The notes under the pieces were generated by a model. That model searched no databases. It was not told the origin of the DNA and worked only from the letters and a program-made list of their open reading frames with translations. A stretch of DNA of 64,000 nucleotides from an uncultured Mucilaginibacter sp. (lineage in GTDB: Bacteria; Bacteroidota; Bacteroidia; Sphingobacteriales; Sphingobacteriaceae), in the NCBI GenBank assembly GCA_903864275.1, contig CAIPFE010000008.1, positions 124,001-188,000 on the forward strand, read 5' to 3'. The position numbers and the translations under genes were made by a program. The number at the start of each line of letters is the position of its first letter. Position 1 is the first letter of the stretch. Below, piece after piece: positions 7,773 to 16,420 of this stretch.

Positions 7773-8789
7773 ATGACGGGAAAACTGAAGTTTAGTACTA
7801 TTTTAGTACTTATTTCGCTAGTTATTTTCAGCTGCGGCAGAAATAATAATGCAAAGACAGGCTCATCAGATACCGGTTTTTTTGATACTTCGGGCAAATC
7901 GACGGAGGTGGCCGAACCTGATTATCCCAATGCGCCTGATCCCGATGATTTTTACAAGAGCACTGACGGCTTGCGGTTGGTAGATACGCTCCAATCAAGG
8001 TTCACTGATAATTTTGTTGCTTTCACTAATGAGGTGAATGCAAGTCATGCGAAATTATACGTTTGTTATATAACAACGGAGGTAGGTACAGCTTTAACTA
8101 TGTGTGAAAAAGCGGAAAAGCCGTTTATTGCAGCTCTATGTAAAAAACAACATGTCCCTTTTATTGATTTTACCGATGAAATAGCGAAAAATTTGCCGGG
8201 AGTTACTTTTATGCCAATTGATGGTCATTTTAATGGAAAAGGGGCGATACTTGTAGCCAATAAAATGTCGACGCTGATAGACAGCAATAACAACTTTAGA
8301 AGTGATATCACGTATCCTTCTTCATCATTACCCGCTTTGCTTGGAGATGAAGATACGAGTGTCGATAAAATAGTAGAAGATAAGAAAGGGTTACCCTATA
8401 AATTGACTACCAACAAACAAGGACTGCGAATGAACGGAGTGGTTGAATCACCAAAAAAGAAACAACATGTTCTCCTTGTGGGCGATTCCGAAATTTATTT
8501 GGCCGGGGTGGATAACCCGGAAACAATTACTGGCATTTTGCAAAAAAGATACCCGGATAAAACAATAATTAACGCTGCAAAATGGGGGTACAGCATTGAT
8601 GATGAACTGTCGCAATGGAAACAAAGAGCAAAGTATACAGAACCAGATATTGTAATTTTGCAATTGAGCGGGGTGAATATACCAAATTTGTATTTTAGTC
8701 AAAAAATTAAATTCCATCGCCTGGGCAATAAAAAACCCTTTACTCCATCTCCTTTAGAAGAGAAATTTTATAATGCGGGTTTTAAGTAA
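7773..8789 (+). CDS. Lipoprotein with apparently circularly permuted SGNH hydrolase fold (DltD position)
   Basis: A 338-residue protein whose ATG at 7773 is chosen because it gives a lipoprotein signal (hydrophobic run, IFSC, Cys21). The catalytic blocks are in reversed order. PIDGHFN with Asp150 and His152, normally the C-terminal block of SGNH/AlgX-type hydrolases, comes first. The usual N-terminal start NKQGLR followed by LLVGDSEIY (Ser239), NAAKWGYS and ILQLSGVN (Asn302) comes afterwards, and the protein ends soon after. All blocks are present once, so a circular permutation explains it better than truncation. As last gene of the dlt-like operon it may finish acyl transfer to a surface glycan. 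A paralogue with the same order is at 11147-12151. Confidence 0.75.
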   Translation: MTGKLKFSTILVLISLVIFSCGRNNNAKTGSSDTGFFDTSGKSTEVAEPDYPNAPDPDDFYKSTDGLRLVDTLQSRFTDNFVAFTNEVNASHAKLYVCYITTEVGTALTMCEKAEKPFIAALCKKQHVPFIDFTDEIAKNLPGVTFMPIDGHFNGKGAILVANKMSTLIDSNNNFRSDITYPSSSLPALLGDEDTSVDKIVEDKKGLPYKLTTNKQGLRMNGVVESPKKKQHVLLVGDSEIYLAGVDNPETITGILQKRYPDKTIINAAKWGYSIDDELSQWKQRAKYTEPDIVILQLSGVNIPNLYFSQKIKFHRLGNKKPFTPSPLEEKFYNAGFK

Positions 8790-8850
8790 TATTAGGCAAT
8801 ATTTCGTTGCATTGGTTATTGTCGATCAGCAGATCGCTAAATCGAATACC

Positions 8851-10209
8851 CTAAAACGATTCATTTAAGTTCAGGAAGAACCCCCTGTTACCAAATTTGC
8901 CCCAAGCATAATCAAGGGCCAGGTTGGTGCGTGTCACTTTATTGAAAAGCAAGCGTAAACCGGCGCCGCCGCCCGGCTGAAATACCTGGAACAGTTCGGT
9001 GCCCTGCTCGTCATTGGCTGTTTGCAAATTGACGAAAGTAACACCGCTGACAAACTTATTTGCCAATATGGGGAATCGGAATTCAGCTTCTGTGTCGTTG
9101 AATTCGGTCCCTTTAAAATATTGAGAGGTGTACCCTCTACCGCTCCGAAAAGTCCCGTCCCTTCCGGTCCCCGGAAGTTCAAGATAAGGTATGGTACCGC
9201 TCAGCAGGTAGGAGCCCCAGTTCCAGACCGCCAGCACGGTTTCGGGGTTCACGTCTGATAATGCGAAGTATTTCCTGAAATCAGTTGTAAATTGCACCGA
9301 GTTTTTTGTACTCCCTATCCAAGTTTGATTGACCCTGAACCCGGCATCAAAATAAATACCCTTATAGGGGCGGTTTGGATTATCACGCGAGGTGTACTCA
9401 ACATTAAAAAGAAATCCGTCTGCAGAATAATGATCTTTCGGAAATCCATGCTGGTTATCATATACACTTAAGGGTGTTCCATTGTTCACTGTATCTGAGA
9501 TTTGAATTTTTCGCCTGACTTCAAACGATGCGCCGGCCCCGAGGAAGAGATCTTTTGCCACCTCCTTATAAATTTTTTCTCTGAAATTAAAATAGTAGGA
9601 ATGAATGGCATAGCCCTTATGGGCAGGATCTGCCAGCACCGTTTCCGCCGGGCTTCCTTCGGTCTTTCCAACCCCAATCCCAAACCCGTCGTCGGGTGTG
9701 ACACTTTTTGAGACAACGAGGTTGCCCTGGATATTCCATTTATTACCGTTAGTAAATATATTATGATTGATATAAAAGTAAATTATCCCTTTGGTGGTTA
9801 TAGAAGCCGATGTTGCAGCTATCGAAAGCAGTGTATTAGGGTCGTCACCAAGTTTTCTGCCGGCCACTGCTTTAATTCCAAGCTGGGCGCCAATGGTGGG
9901 ATTCGCAGCAATATTCGGGACAATAGTTAAGCCTGAACCTTTATGTAATGTATCCGCCTTTTTTTTAGGGTGGAGGATATTGCGGGCCAGGTCGCCAAAG
10001 TCGTATTGTTTGTTCACGTTATATGCACGCGGGTTGATCTTTTTACCTTTAGCACCCAAAGAATCTGCTTTTAGCGAATCAGCCGGGGCGCCTACCTGTC
10101 CGAAAGCAAATGCCCCTGTAATGATGAAAAATAATGTAAATAGCGATCTCAACAAATAAAGCTTTTTATTGGATGGGCTGAACGGCACTGTTAAGGAATA
10201 AAAGTTCAA
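8851..10209 (-). CDS. BamA/TamA-like outer-membrane surface antigen protein
   Basis: A 452-residue predicted outer-membrane beta-barrel of the bacterial surface antigen (Omp85/D15) type. It starts with a signal peptide (hydrophobic LLRSLFTLFFIITGAFA, then a Ser/Lys-rich linker). The rest shows alternating aromatic/polar strands, including FLFNVEYTSRDNPNRPYKGIYFDAGF, a GRDGTFRSGRGYTSQYF stretch like the conserved RGY region, and a final strand ending in Phe (LNLNESF). There is no room for POTRA domains before the barrel, so this is a short barrel-only member, common in Bacteroidota and of unknown cargo. It lies antisense between the two MBOAT/SGNH copies. Confidence 0.8.
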   Translation of the reverse strand: MNFYSLTVPFSPSNKKLYLLRSLFTLFFIITGAFAFGQVGAPADSLKADSLGAKGKKINPRAYNVNKQYDFGDLARNILHPKKKADTLHKGSGLTIVPNIAANPTIGAQLGIKAVAGRKLGDDPNTLLSIAATSASITTKGIIYFYINHNIFTNGNKWNIQGNLVVSKSVTPDDGFGIGVGKTEGSPAETVLADPAHKGYAIHSYYFNFREKIYKEVAKDLFLGAGASFEVRRKIQISDTVNNGTPLSVYDNQHGFPKDHYSADGFLFNVEYTSRDNPNRPYKGIYFDAGFRVNQTWIGSTKNSVQFTTDFRKYFALSDVNPETVLAVWNWGSYLLSGTIPYLELPGTGRDGTFRSGRGYTSQYFKGTEFNDTEAEFRFPILANKFVSGVTFVNLQTANDEQGTELFQVFQPGGGAGLRLLFNKVTRTNLALDYAWGKFGNRGFFLNLNESF

Positions 10210-10579
10210 ATTTAAATGATTAATGCTGGCTATAGTAGTTTAAAGTACCTGTTAAACCACTGGATCAGTTAAATGTTTTACAGGTAAACTGCGACACCGG
10301 GCTGCGCCCCTTGTGAATTGCTGTTATGTACCCGGTAGCCGGTTTTATAAACTATCCAACGAAAGGCGCTAATTAAAGCCACCGGAATTAAGAAGCATTT
10401 ATTTAACCACCACAAAATAATTTTACACAATACAATACATTTGTTAATTTCAGTATAATAAGTATATAATATTACAAGGTTGCGGGCATGGCAGAAACGA
10501 GAAGCAAAGGCTGCTCACGATGCAGTCCATATGCCAAGGCATCTGGAACCAACGCGCCGGGCCGGCACTGCATTCGCGC
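10210..10579. other. 370-base non-coding stretch
   Basis: No credible reading frame is seen. A TACATTTG (10436-10443, plus strand) fits the TAnnTTTG -7 pattern but no start codon with a long frame follows, only the MBOAT remnant. The stretch contains the upstream side of the BamA-like gene and probably its promoter. Confidence 0.5.
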
Positions 10580-11141
10580 CAAATGAGGCATTTTTTTCCT
10601 CCATTTCTTCGGGTCCAATTAAGCGCGCCGGCCACATTGTTCCCCAATTTGAGAATTCCTTTACATTTTCCTCAAATTTATTCAGGGTTGGAATTAAGCG
10701 GGTATCTTATTAGATATTTATAGAAATAGTGATTGCGGAGTCCGTCAATACGCTCGTGCATGATGTTTAAGCCGGGTACTCCATTTCACCCGTACCTCCA
10801 GTGTTTACTGAGTTCAAACAAAGCATTTTACCTATTTTATTTCACAGGCTCTTACGCCTGTTATTTTTCGATTCGATAGCCTGCCGCAAACCGCAGATAT
10901 TTACCATTCATTATCTTCAACTGGGAGTCTTCCCGTTTTCCCGGGATTCCAGGCCATATTTTTCGTCCTCACGGCAGGCTTTTTGATTATTAAAGGTTTG
11001 TGAGTAGAATGGGATAAGGCCTGCAAATGGTATCCTTTCAAATTTACATCAGGATTGACAGCGTACATTATCTTAATTGTATCCTTTGTTTCTTCTGATG
11101 GTTTTTATTACGATAAGGCATTTTTTTATTTTAACTATTGA
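10580..11141 (+). pseudogene. Decayed MBOAT acyltransferase remnant
   Basis: Pieces of the MBOAT gene at 6341-7768 are recognisable in several frames. FFSSISSGPIKRAGHIVPQF (10590 region) equals the intact FFPSISSGPIERAGHIVPQF. EIVIAESVNTLVHDV (about 10728) corresponds to VVIADSIGTFVDYV. The stretch 10835-11141 parallels the last 290 bases of the intact gene down to the final YFNY and stop. Frameshifts, in-frame stops and an internal deletion of roughly 400 bases (including both catalytic His positions) make it non-functional. It directly precedes the second SGNH copy, just as the intact MBOAT precedes the first. Confidence 0.88.
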
Positions 11142-11146
11142 CTATT

Positions 11147-12151
11147 ATGAAGAGAGAACTAAGGTTTAATACTATTTTAATATTTATTTCAATATTTATT
11201 TTTAGCTGTAAAAGAAATAATGCAAAGTCGGGTGCGGATAGTTTTTATGATACACTTAGTAGCTCAAAAGTGCAAAGTACCGAAAGCTATCACAACGTGC
11301 CGGAGCCCGATGATTTTTTTAAAAGCCGAATTGGCCTACGGCTTGTCGATACGCTCGAATCAAGGTTCGCCAGGGATTTTGTCGCTTTTAAAAGTGAGGT
11401 TGAGGCAAGTCATGCAAAATTATATGTGTGTTATATAACCCCGGAGGTAGGCTTCTCGTTGACCAGGTGTGAGAGCGAAGAAAAACCCTTTATTAAAGAT
11501 TTATGCAAAAAACAGCATGTGCCTTTTGTTGATTTCACGGACATAATAGCAAATAAACAAGGAATTACATTTATGCCGATTGATGGCCATTTTAATAAAA
11601 GAGGCGCTATGCTTGTGGCCAATAAGATTTCGGGGCTGATAGACAGCAATAAAGACTACCGAAGCGACATCACTTATCCCGCTGCTTCAGTGCCGGCTTT
11701 ACTTGGTGATGAAGATCCCGGTATTGATAAGATAGTGGAGGATAAACAAGGATTACCCTACAAATTGGTCACAAATAAACAAGGGTTGCGTATGGACGGA
11801 TTAGTTGAATTTCCAAAGAAAAAACAACATATTCTTCTTGTGGGCGATTCAGAAATTTATGGGGCCGGGGTGGATAACCCGGAAACAATTACCGGAGTTT
11901 TGCAAAAAAGGCACCCCGATAAAACAATAATCAATACTGCAAAATGGGCATATACAATTGATGATGAACTTTCGCAGTGGAAGGAAAGAACAAAGTACCA
12001 GGAGCCTGATATTGTAATACTACAATTGAACGGTGTGAATATCACTAATTTATATTTTAGTCAAAAAATCAGGTTCCATCGTCTGGGTGATGAGAAAATT
12101 TTCAACCCGACCCCTTTAGAAAAAAAATTCTATGATTTAAAGTATAATTGA
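11147..12151 (+). CDS. Second lipoprotein with permuted SGNH fold (paralogue)
   Basis: A 334-residue paralogue of the protein at 7773-8789, highly similar throughout (identical long stretches such as SHAKLYVCYIT, KKQHVPF and KKKQHVLLVGDSEIY with one change). The start at ATG 11147 gives a lipoprotein signal with Cys21; the TTG at 11138 would lie inside the MBOAT remnant. Block order is again permuted: PIDGHFN (Asp146, His148) precedes LLVGDSEIYGAGVDN (Ser235) and ILQLNGVN. Block II reads WAYT instead of WGYS. The frame is fully open although the neighbouring MBOAT copy is destroyed, suggesting it is still under selection, perhaps served by the intact MBOAT. Confidence 0.75.
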   Translation: MKRELRFNTILIFISIFIFSCKRNNAKSGADSFYDTLSSSKVQSTESYHNVPEPDDFFKSRIGLRLVDTLESRFARDFVAFKSEVEASHAKLYVCYITPEVGFSLTRCESEEKPFIKDLCKKQHVPFVDFTDIIANKQGITFMPIDGHFNKRGAMLVANKISGLIDSNKDYRSDITYPAASVPALLGDEDPGIDKIVEDKQGLPYKLVTNKQGLRMDGLVEFPKKKQHILLVGDSEIYGAGVDNPETITGVLQKRHPDKTIINTAKWAYTIDDELSQWKERTKYQEPDIVILQLNGVNITNLYFSQKIRFHRLGDEKIFNPTPLEKKFYDLKYN

Positions 12152-12208
12152 TATTAATAGAGGATACCTGGTGCGCTGTGCCGCAACGAAAAAAATTTAT
12201 TTAAACAG

Positions 12209-12655
12209 TTAACAGTTAAATTGTCGCAGATGATGGTCGGTGTGTTTGTAAACAAAGTAACCCACTTGCTCCCTTGTCATTTTTCCAAAAAACCAATGTA
12301 CAATGCCTGGGTTTGAAAAATGTGCATATTCTTCGATCAAAGCAATCCATTTCGCTTTTTCGGACGAAACATCACCATTGCTTTCTTTTACTTTAAAGTC
12401 AGCACTTGTCGGCGCATTCCGGCCCATGGGACGTTCATCTTTTAGTAAGTTTTTTAAAGCCATTTTACCGATCAGCCGGCCCAGGAATACCCGTTTATAC
12501 TTTTTTTTGCCCAGGTACATTTCTTCGGCCACCGTACAATGTTTCAGCATCTGGTAAACATTCATGCGGCCCCATTGTGCAGTGCTGTTTTCATCGAGGG
12601 TTTTTATCCTGTCGATTAGTTCATCCCTTGTTTTTTTATCGAGTATTGTTTTCAT
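12209..12655 (-). CDS. DUF1569 (DinB-like) family protein
   Basis: A 148-residue cytosolic protein, probably a four-helix bundle of the DinB/DUF1569 group. Typical features are the opening KTILDKKTRDELIDRIKTLDENSTAQWGRM, MLKHC with a potential metal-ligand His, and the closing YKHTDHHLRQF, whose His residues resemble the DinB metal site. Start chosen at ATG 12655; the one 15 bases earlier adds only MLYYE. Biochemical role unknown; relatives are thiol-transferase or metal-dependent enzymes. It faces the SGNH paralogue tail to tail. Confidence 0.75.
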   Translation of the reverse strand: MKTILDKKTRDELIDRIKTLDENSTAQWGRMNVYQMLKHCTVAEEMYLGKKKYKRVFLGRLIGKMALKNLLKDERPMGRNAPTSADFKVKESNGDVSSEKAKWIALIEEYAHFSNPGIVHWFFGKMTREQVGYFVYKHTDHHLRQFNC

Positions 12656-12780
12656 TTCGTAATAAAGCAAACAAAAAAATAAGATAAAAACAAAAAAAGC
12701 AGTTATTCCGGGGAAATTTAAGGGTTAAAAGCGACGAAATCGCAAACAATGGGTGAAGTGTGCGTGGCAAAAACAACAAC

Positions 12781-13530
12781 TCACCATAGGTAAGGTAGTA
12801 ATCTTTTTCTGTTAGATGGGTAGTCCGCAAATTTTTTCATATACCACCGATGGTTAGCAATTGCGCGGGGCACCAGGTTAGCACATGTCCAGGTAAAAAA
12901 TGCCAGGGCAGGCAAACTCCATGTCAGCAATGCAAAACCACCCCACTCTACTATTTCTCCCAGCAGGTTGGGTGAAGCTATTAGTTTAAAAAGCCCCGCC
13001 TGTGGTATTTTATAACCTGTATCCCCTTTTTCGCGGAGATGCACCAGGTAATAGTCGGACCACCAATTTATTATCATTCCGGTAATAAAAAGGATAACGC
13101 CGGTTATGAACATTGGGGATAAATACCAGTCAGCCGGATAATGGGCAAACTTTGCAAACCAAATACCCAATAATGACCCATTCACTGAGTTGAATAATAT
13201 GGCAGAAAACATAATAACGACCGGCATTTTTTTTCCCTTTGTACGGATCATGAACGGGTACACCAAACTGCGATGAATGTAGTGGATGAAAAATAATGCG
13301 ATCATTACAGCCTCGGGCGAGCGCCAGTTAAAATGCCGGAACGGGATCCATAAAGCAAAAACAACCATTACGGTTAGTTCCATCAAAAACCACCCCAGCC
13401 TGTTGCTGATCATTGGCCCCCAATTGCTGTTACTAAAGCGCCCATACGGCGCCTCTTTGCGAAGAAGGTACAAACCCGCTGCTATGCCCACGCCCGACCA
13501 GCAGGCTATAAAAACGTCATATTCCTTCAA
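12781..13530 (-). CDS. Steroid 5-alpha-reductase-like (DUF1295-related) membrane protein
   Basis: A 249-residue integral membrane protein with six to seven hydrophobic segments. The C-terminal half carries the signature of the 3-oxo-5-alpha-steroid 4-dehydrogenase family: GYKIPQAGLFKLIASPNLLGEIVEW, FALLTWSLPALAFFTW, and PRAIANHRWYMKKFADYPSNRKRLLPYLW, with the NADPH-binding region near NLLGE. Length agrees with eukaryotic SRD5A enzymes (about 255). It would reduce an enone double bond of a hydrophobic substrate using NADPH, but the bacterial substrate is unknown. No sterol pathway is visible nearby. It reads away from the DUF2147 gene, 76 bases apart. Confidence 0.82.
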   Translation of the reverse strand: MKEYDVFIACWSGVGIAAGLYLLRKEAPYGRFSNSNWGPMISNRLGWFLMELTVMVVFALWIPFRHFNWRSPEAVMIALFFIHYIHRSLVYPFMIRTKGKKMPVVIMFSAILFNSVNGSLLGIWFAKFAHYPADWYLSPMFITGVILFITGMIINWWSDYYLVHLREKGDTGYKIPQAGLFKLIASPNLLGEIVEWGGFALLTWSLPALAFFTWTCANLVPRAIANHRWYMKKFADYPSNRKRLLPYLW

Positions 13531-13606
13531 CTTGGCTGATCGGTTATTTTAAGTTTCTTAAATTAGCTGCTAATGTAGTTTTTCTGGTAAAAATAACGGG
13601 CAATAC

Positions 13607-14047
13607 ATGAAAAATAGACTATTACTGGCAATTGCAATTTTAACTTTTGAAGGCCTTGTGGCCCATGCACAAGCTAGCCCGGGAGACCGGATCAAAGGCA
13701 TTTGGCTAACAGAAAAGAAGGATGGCAAAGTAGAGATATTCCGTACCGGCAATTCCTGGTCGGGCAAACTTATATGGGGCAACTCGATATTGGATGAAAA
13801 AGGAAAACCTAAACACGATATTTATAATCCAGATCCAAAGCTCAGATCGAGATCATTGCAGGGAATGGTCATTCTTACCGGGCTGGAATACGACGATGGA
13901 AAATGGCAGAACGGTAAAATATATAATTCTCTTACAGGCAAAACCTACAGCGTCGTCGTAACATTAAAAGGAAACAGCCTGGACCTCCGCGGTTACATCG
14001 GTTTCCCAATACTTGGTAAAACTACGGTATGGCAGCGGTTGGAGTGA
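13607..14047 (+). CDS. DUF2147 family exported protein
   Basis: A 146-residue protein with an N-terminal signal peptide (LLLAIAILTFEGLVAHAQA) and the DUF2147 pattern: RIKGIWLTEKKDGKVEIFRTGNSWSGKLIW near the start, then DPKLRSRSLQGMVILTGLEYDDGKWQNGKIYNSLTGKTYS. It is probably a small periplasmic beta-barrel, lipocalin-like. Function unknown. Its promoter must lie in the 76 bases shared with the divergent reductase-like gene. Confidence 0.85.
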   Translation: MKNRLLLAIAILTFEGLVAHAQASPGDRIKGIWLTEKKDGKVEIFRTGNSWSGKLIWGNSILDEKGKPKHDIYNPDPKLRSRSLQGMVILTGLEYDDGKWQNGKIYNSLTGKTYSVVVTLKGNSLDLRGYIGFPILGKTTVWQRLE

Positions 14048-14115
14048 AAAATCATGCGAATATGCAACGGATCGGGTTGGACAGCATCGTTCATTGTCTA
14101 TGTGGGTGATTGCCT

Positions 14116-15684
14116 CTACGACCTGGCTACATCAAACCAATCCTCAACCTTCCCCATTTCTCCTCCCTCAACCCCCTTAAAAACATATTCATTTTCTTCA
14201 CGGTCATAACTATAATCCGCTCCCCACTCCTCAAAATGCAATGTCGTCAATTCAATCGCATCCATTATAAAATTAATTTCTGCATTGGTCATGGTCGGGT
14301 GAATCGATAACCTCACCCAACCGGGTTTACACGACAGGTCTCCTGAACGGATGGCGTTTAATATTTTATAAGACCTGGCCTCTTCGACTTGCATCAACTT
14401 GTGCCCATAAGTTCCGGCACATGAACAGCCTCCGCGTGCCTGAATGCCAAACCTGTCGTTCAGAATTTTGGTGATCATATTATAATGCGCACCGGTGACA
14501 ACAAACGAAATAACGCCCAGCCTTTTTTTGATATTTCCTTCCAGTACTTCAACATTCTTCATTTTCCCGAACCTGGTAAAAATAATCCGCAGCATTTCTT
14601 CTTCCCGCTTTAATATATTTTCAACGCCCATTGCTTCCTTCAACCGGATGCACATGGCCGCTTTTATGCCCTGCAAAAACGGAGGAGTGCCGCCATCTTC
14701 TCTTTGCTCAATGTTGGTAGTGTATTCATGTACCTTCCAGGGATTACTGTAAACTACTGTGCCCCCACCCGGCTGATCGGGAATTATGTTTTTATAAATT
14801 TTTTTATTGAATATCAAAACACCAGGCGTAGCCACTCCTCCCAAAAATTTGTGAACCGAAAAATAAATGGCATCCAATTGTGCGTCTTTTTCCGTCGGGT
14901 GCATGTTGATGTTGACGTAAGGGGCGGAACAGGCAAAGTCAACAAAACACAAGCCATCATATTTATGGATCAGTTTTGCTATTTCATGATAAGGGGTTTC
15001 GATCCCTGTCACATTTGAGCATGCGGTGACCGCAGCTATTTTGTTTTTCCTGTGCTTAAATTGTTCTAATAAGCTCCTGAAATGGGCCAGGTCAACATTG
15101 CCATTTTCATCGGCGTTAATTATTTCAACAGTTGCGATGGTTTCCAGCCAACTGACCTGGTTGCTGTGATGTTCCATGTGAGTCACAAAAACAATTGGCC
15201 TTAGTTCCTCATCCAATTGAAGCGGTTCGGTGCCTTTTTTCACGTAATCCATCACCCGCTCCGGCATCCTCAAGCCCAGTATTCTTTGCAGTTTATTTAC
15301 AGCGGCTGTCATCCCGCTGCCGCAAAAGACCAGGGCATCATCGCTGTTTGCGTTAACGTGCCGTTTAACAATAACCTTAGCCTGTTCATAAGCTTTGGAC
15401 ATCAATGTGCCGGTAGCGGTAGTTTCTGTATGCGTGTTGCCAATAAATGGCAGTATCTCTTTTTGTATGCGTTCTTCAATTGGCCCGTAGGCCCGCCCGG
15501 TTGCAGTCCAGTCGGCATAAATTATTTGTTTTTTACCAAAGGGGGATTCAAAAAATTGTTGATGGCCGATGGTGTTTCTTCGGAACCTGGAGAAATAATT
15601 TTCCAATACGCTTTTTGGGGCTATAAAATCAGTCCGGTGGTGTTGGATGGGATAAATTGGGGCCTCAGTCTCCATAATGATCAT
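14116..15684 (-). CDS. Class V aminotransferase-fold PLP enzyme (cysteine-desulfurase-like)
   Basis: A 522-residue fold-type I PLP enzyme. EHHSN (about 171-175) and SVHKFLGG with the PLP Lys (279) are the family hallmarks, and RGGCSCAGTYGH near 440 resembles the Cys-containing loop of SufS/IscS-type desulfurases. It is about 110 residues longer than SufS, the extra lying at both ends. Members like this are annotated only as class V aminotransferase-fold proteins. Activity on cysteine or another amino acid is open. ATG codons at 15684 and 15675 both fit; either way the start overlaps the end of the DUF4386 gene upstream, so the two are probably co-translated. Confidence 0.85.
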   Translation of the reverse strand: MIIMETEAPIYPIQHHRTDFIAPKSVLENYFSRFRRNTIGHQQFFESPFGKKQIIYADWTATGRAYGPIEERIQKEILPFIGNTHTETTATGTLMSKAYEQAKVIVKRHVNANSDDALVFCGSGMTAAVNKLQRILGLRMPERVMDYVKKGTEPLQLDEELRPIVFVTHMEHHSNQVSWLETIATVEIINADENGNVDLAHFRSLLEQFKHRKNKIAAVTACSNVTGIETPYHEIAKLIHKYDGLCFVDFACSAPYVNINMHPTEKDAQLDAIYFSVHKFLGGVATPGVLIFNKKIYKNIIPDQPGGGTVVYSNPWKVHEYTTNIEQREDGGTPPFLQGIKAAMCIRLKEAMGVENILKREEEMLRIIFTRFGKMKNVEVLEGNIKKRLGVISFVVTGAHYNMITKILNDRFGIQARGGCSCAGTYGHKLMQVEEARSYKILNAIRSGDLSCKPGWVRLSIHPTMTNAEINFIMDAIELTTLHFEEWGADYSYDREENEYVFKGVEGGEMGKVEDWFDVARS

Positions 15685-16372
15685 TCTTTTTTACCTTCAC
15701 ACCAATAATTAAAAGCCACAACATTATAGCGATTTCGCCCAGGGACGACACAATTATAAATTTGGAAACAAATGAAAAATAAACCGGGAAAAGCAGGAAC
15801 ATAAAACTGCTAACCATATAAGCTATGCCGCCTATAATGAGCAGTATCCCGATGATCCGGGGAATAAACCCCGACTTATACACCAACTGACCAAGCGGTA
15901 AAAGCCAGATCCCCCAGAATACTTCCAATACCATGATCCCGTAGCTGTGGATATTTAGAAAAAGCATGGCAAAATCCTGCCGTTGTGCAGGGTCAAGCGT
16001 TTTAAGTGCATTGCCCTTTAAAACCATAATGGAAGTCAAGTTAAATACCTCTAAGAGGAAACTGACCGGTATTTGCAAAATCACCAATATAACCATCAAT
16101 TTCGCCTGCCGCTCGTTTACTTGTTTTAGCAAGCGGTACAGCGCCAAAACCAAAAACAAGAAAATGAAGTTGCCGATGATCGCACTAAATATGCCTGTGC
16201 GAAATAAAAATTCATGCGCCAGGATATTATTTGTGGTGGCAGCAGTATTCCCTTCAACAAAAATTTGCGATCCAACATACATGAGGCCATATATGCCCAC
16301 GATTACGAGGAGAAGATACCATAAGCCCGCAATTCGCGCAGTCTTTTTGAGTGAATTTATTTGCTCCTCCAT
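15665..16372 (-). CDS. DUF4386 family membrane protein (copy 1)
   Basis: A 235-residue protein with six hydrophobic segments. DUF4386 features: KKTARIAGLWYLLLVIVG at the start, NILAHEFLFRTGI after the first loop, ALYRLLKQVN, and SGFIPRIIGILLIIGGIAYM in the second half. Function unknown. It overlaps the PLP enzyme start by 20 bases and is followed upstream by the DUF4395 gene, all on the minus strand. Two further DUF4386 genes lie at 17271 and 18185. Confidence 0.85.
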   Translation of the reverse strand: MEEQINSLKKTARIAGLWYLLLVIVGIYGLMYVGSQIFVEGNTAATTNNILAHEFLFRTGIFSAIIGNFIFLFLVLALYRLLKQVNERQAKLMVILVILQIPVSFLLEVFNLTSIMVLKGNALKTLDPAQRQDFAMLFLNIHSYGIMVLEVFWGIWLLPLGQLVYKSGFIPRIIGILLIIGGIAYMVSSFMFLLFPVYFSFVSKFIIVSSLGEIAIMLWLLIIGVKVKKNDHYGD

Positions 16373-16420
16373 ATTGTGATTTTTTACTCTGTGGATTTGT
16401 AATGCCTCTTAAGTATTTTT

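Noticed and set aside
10480..10713. 77-codon frame with SSGPIKRAGHIVPQF
   Set aside because: Part of the decayed MBOAT pseudogene, not a separate gene.
15217..15708. 163-codon plus-strand frame
   Set aside because: Antisense to the PLP enzyme, whose motifs are unambiguous.
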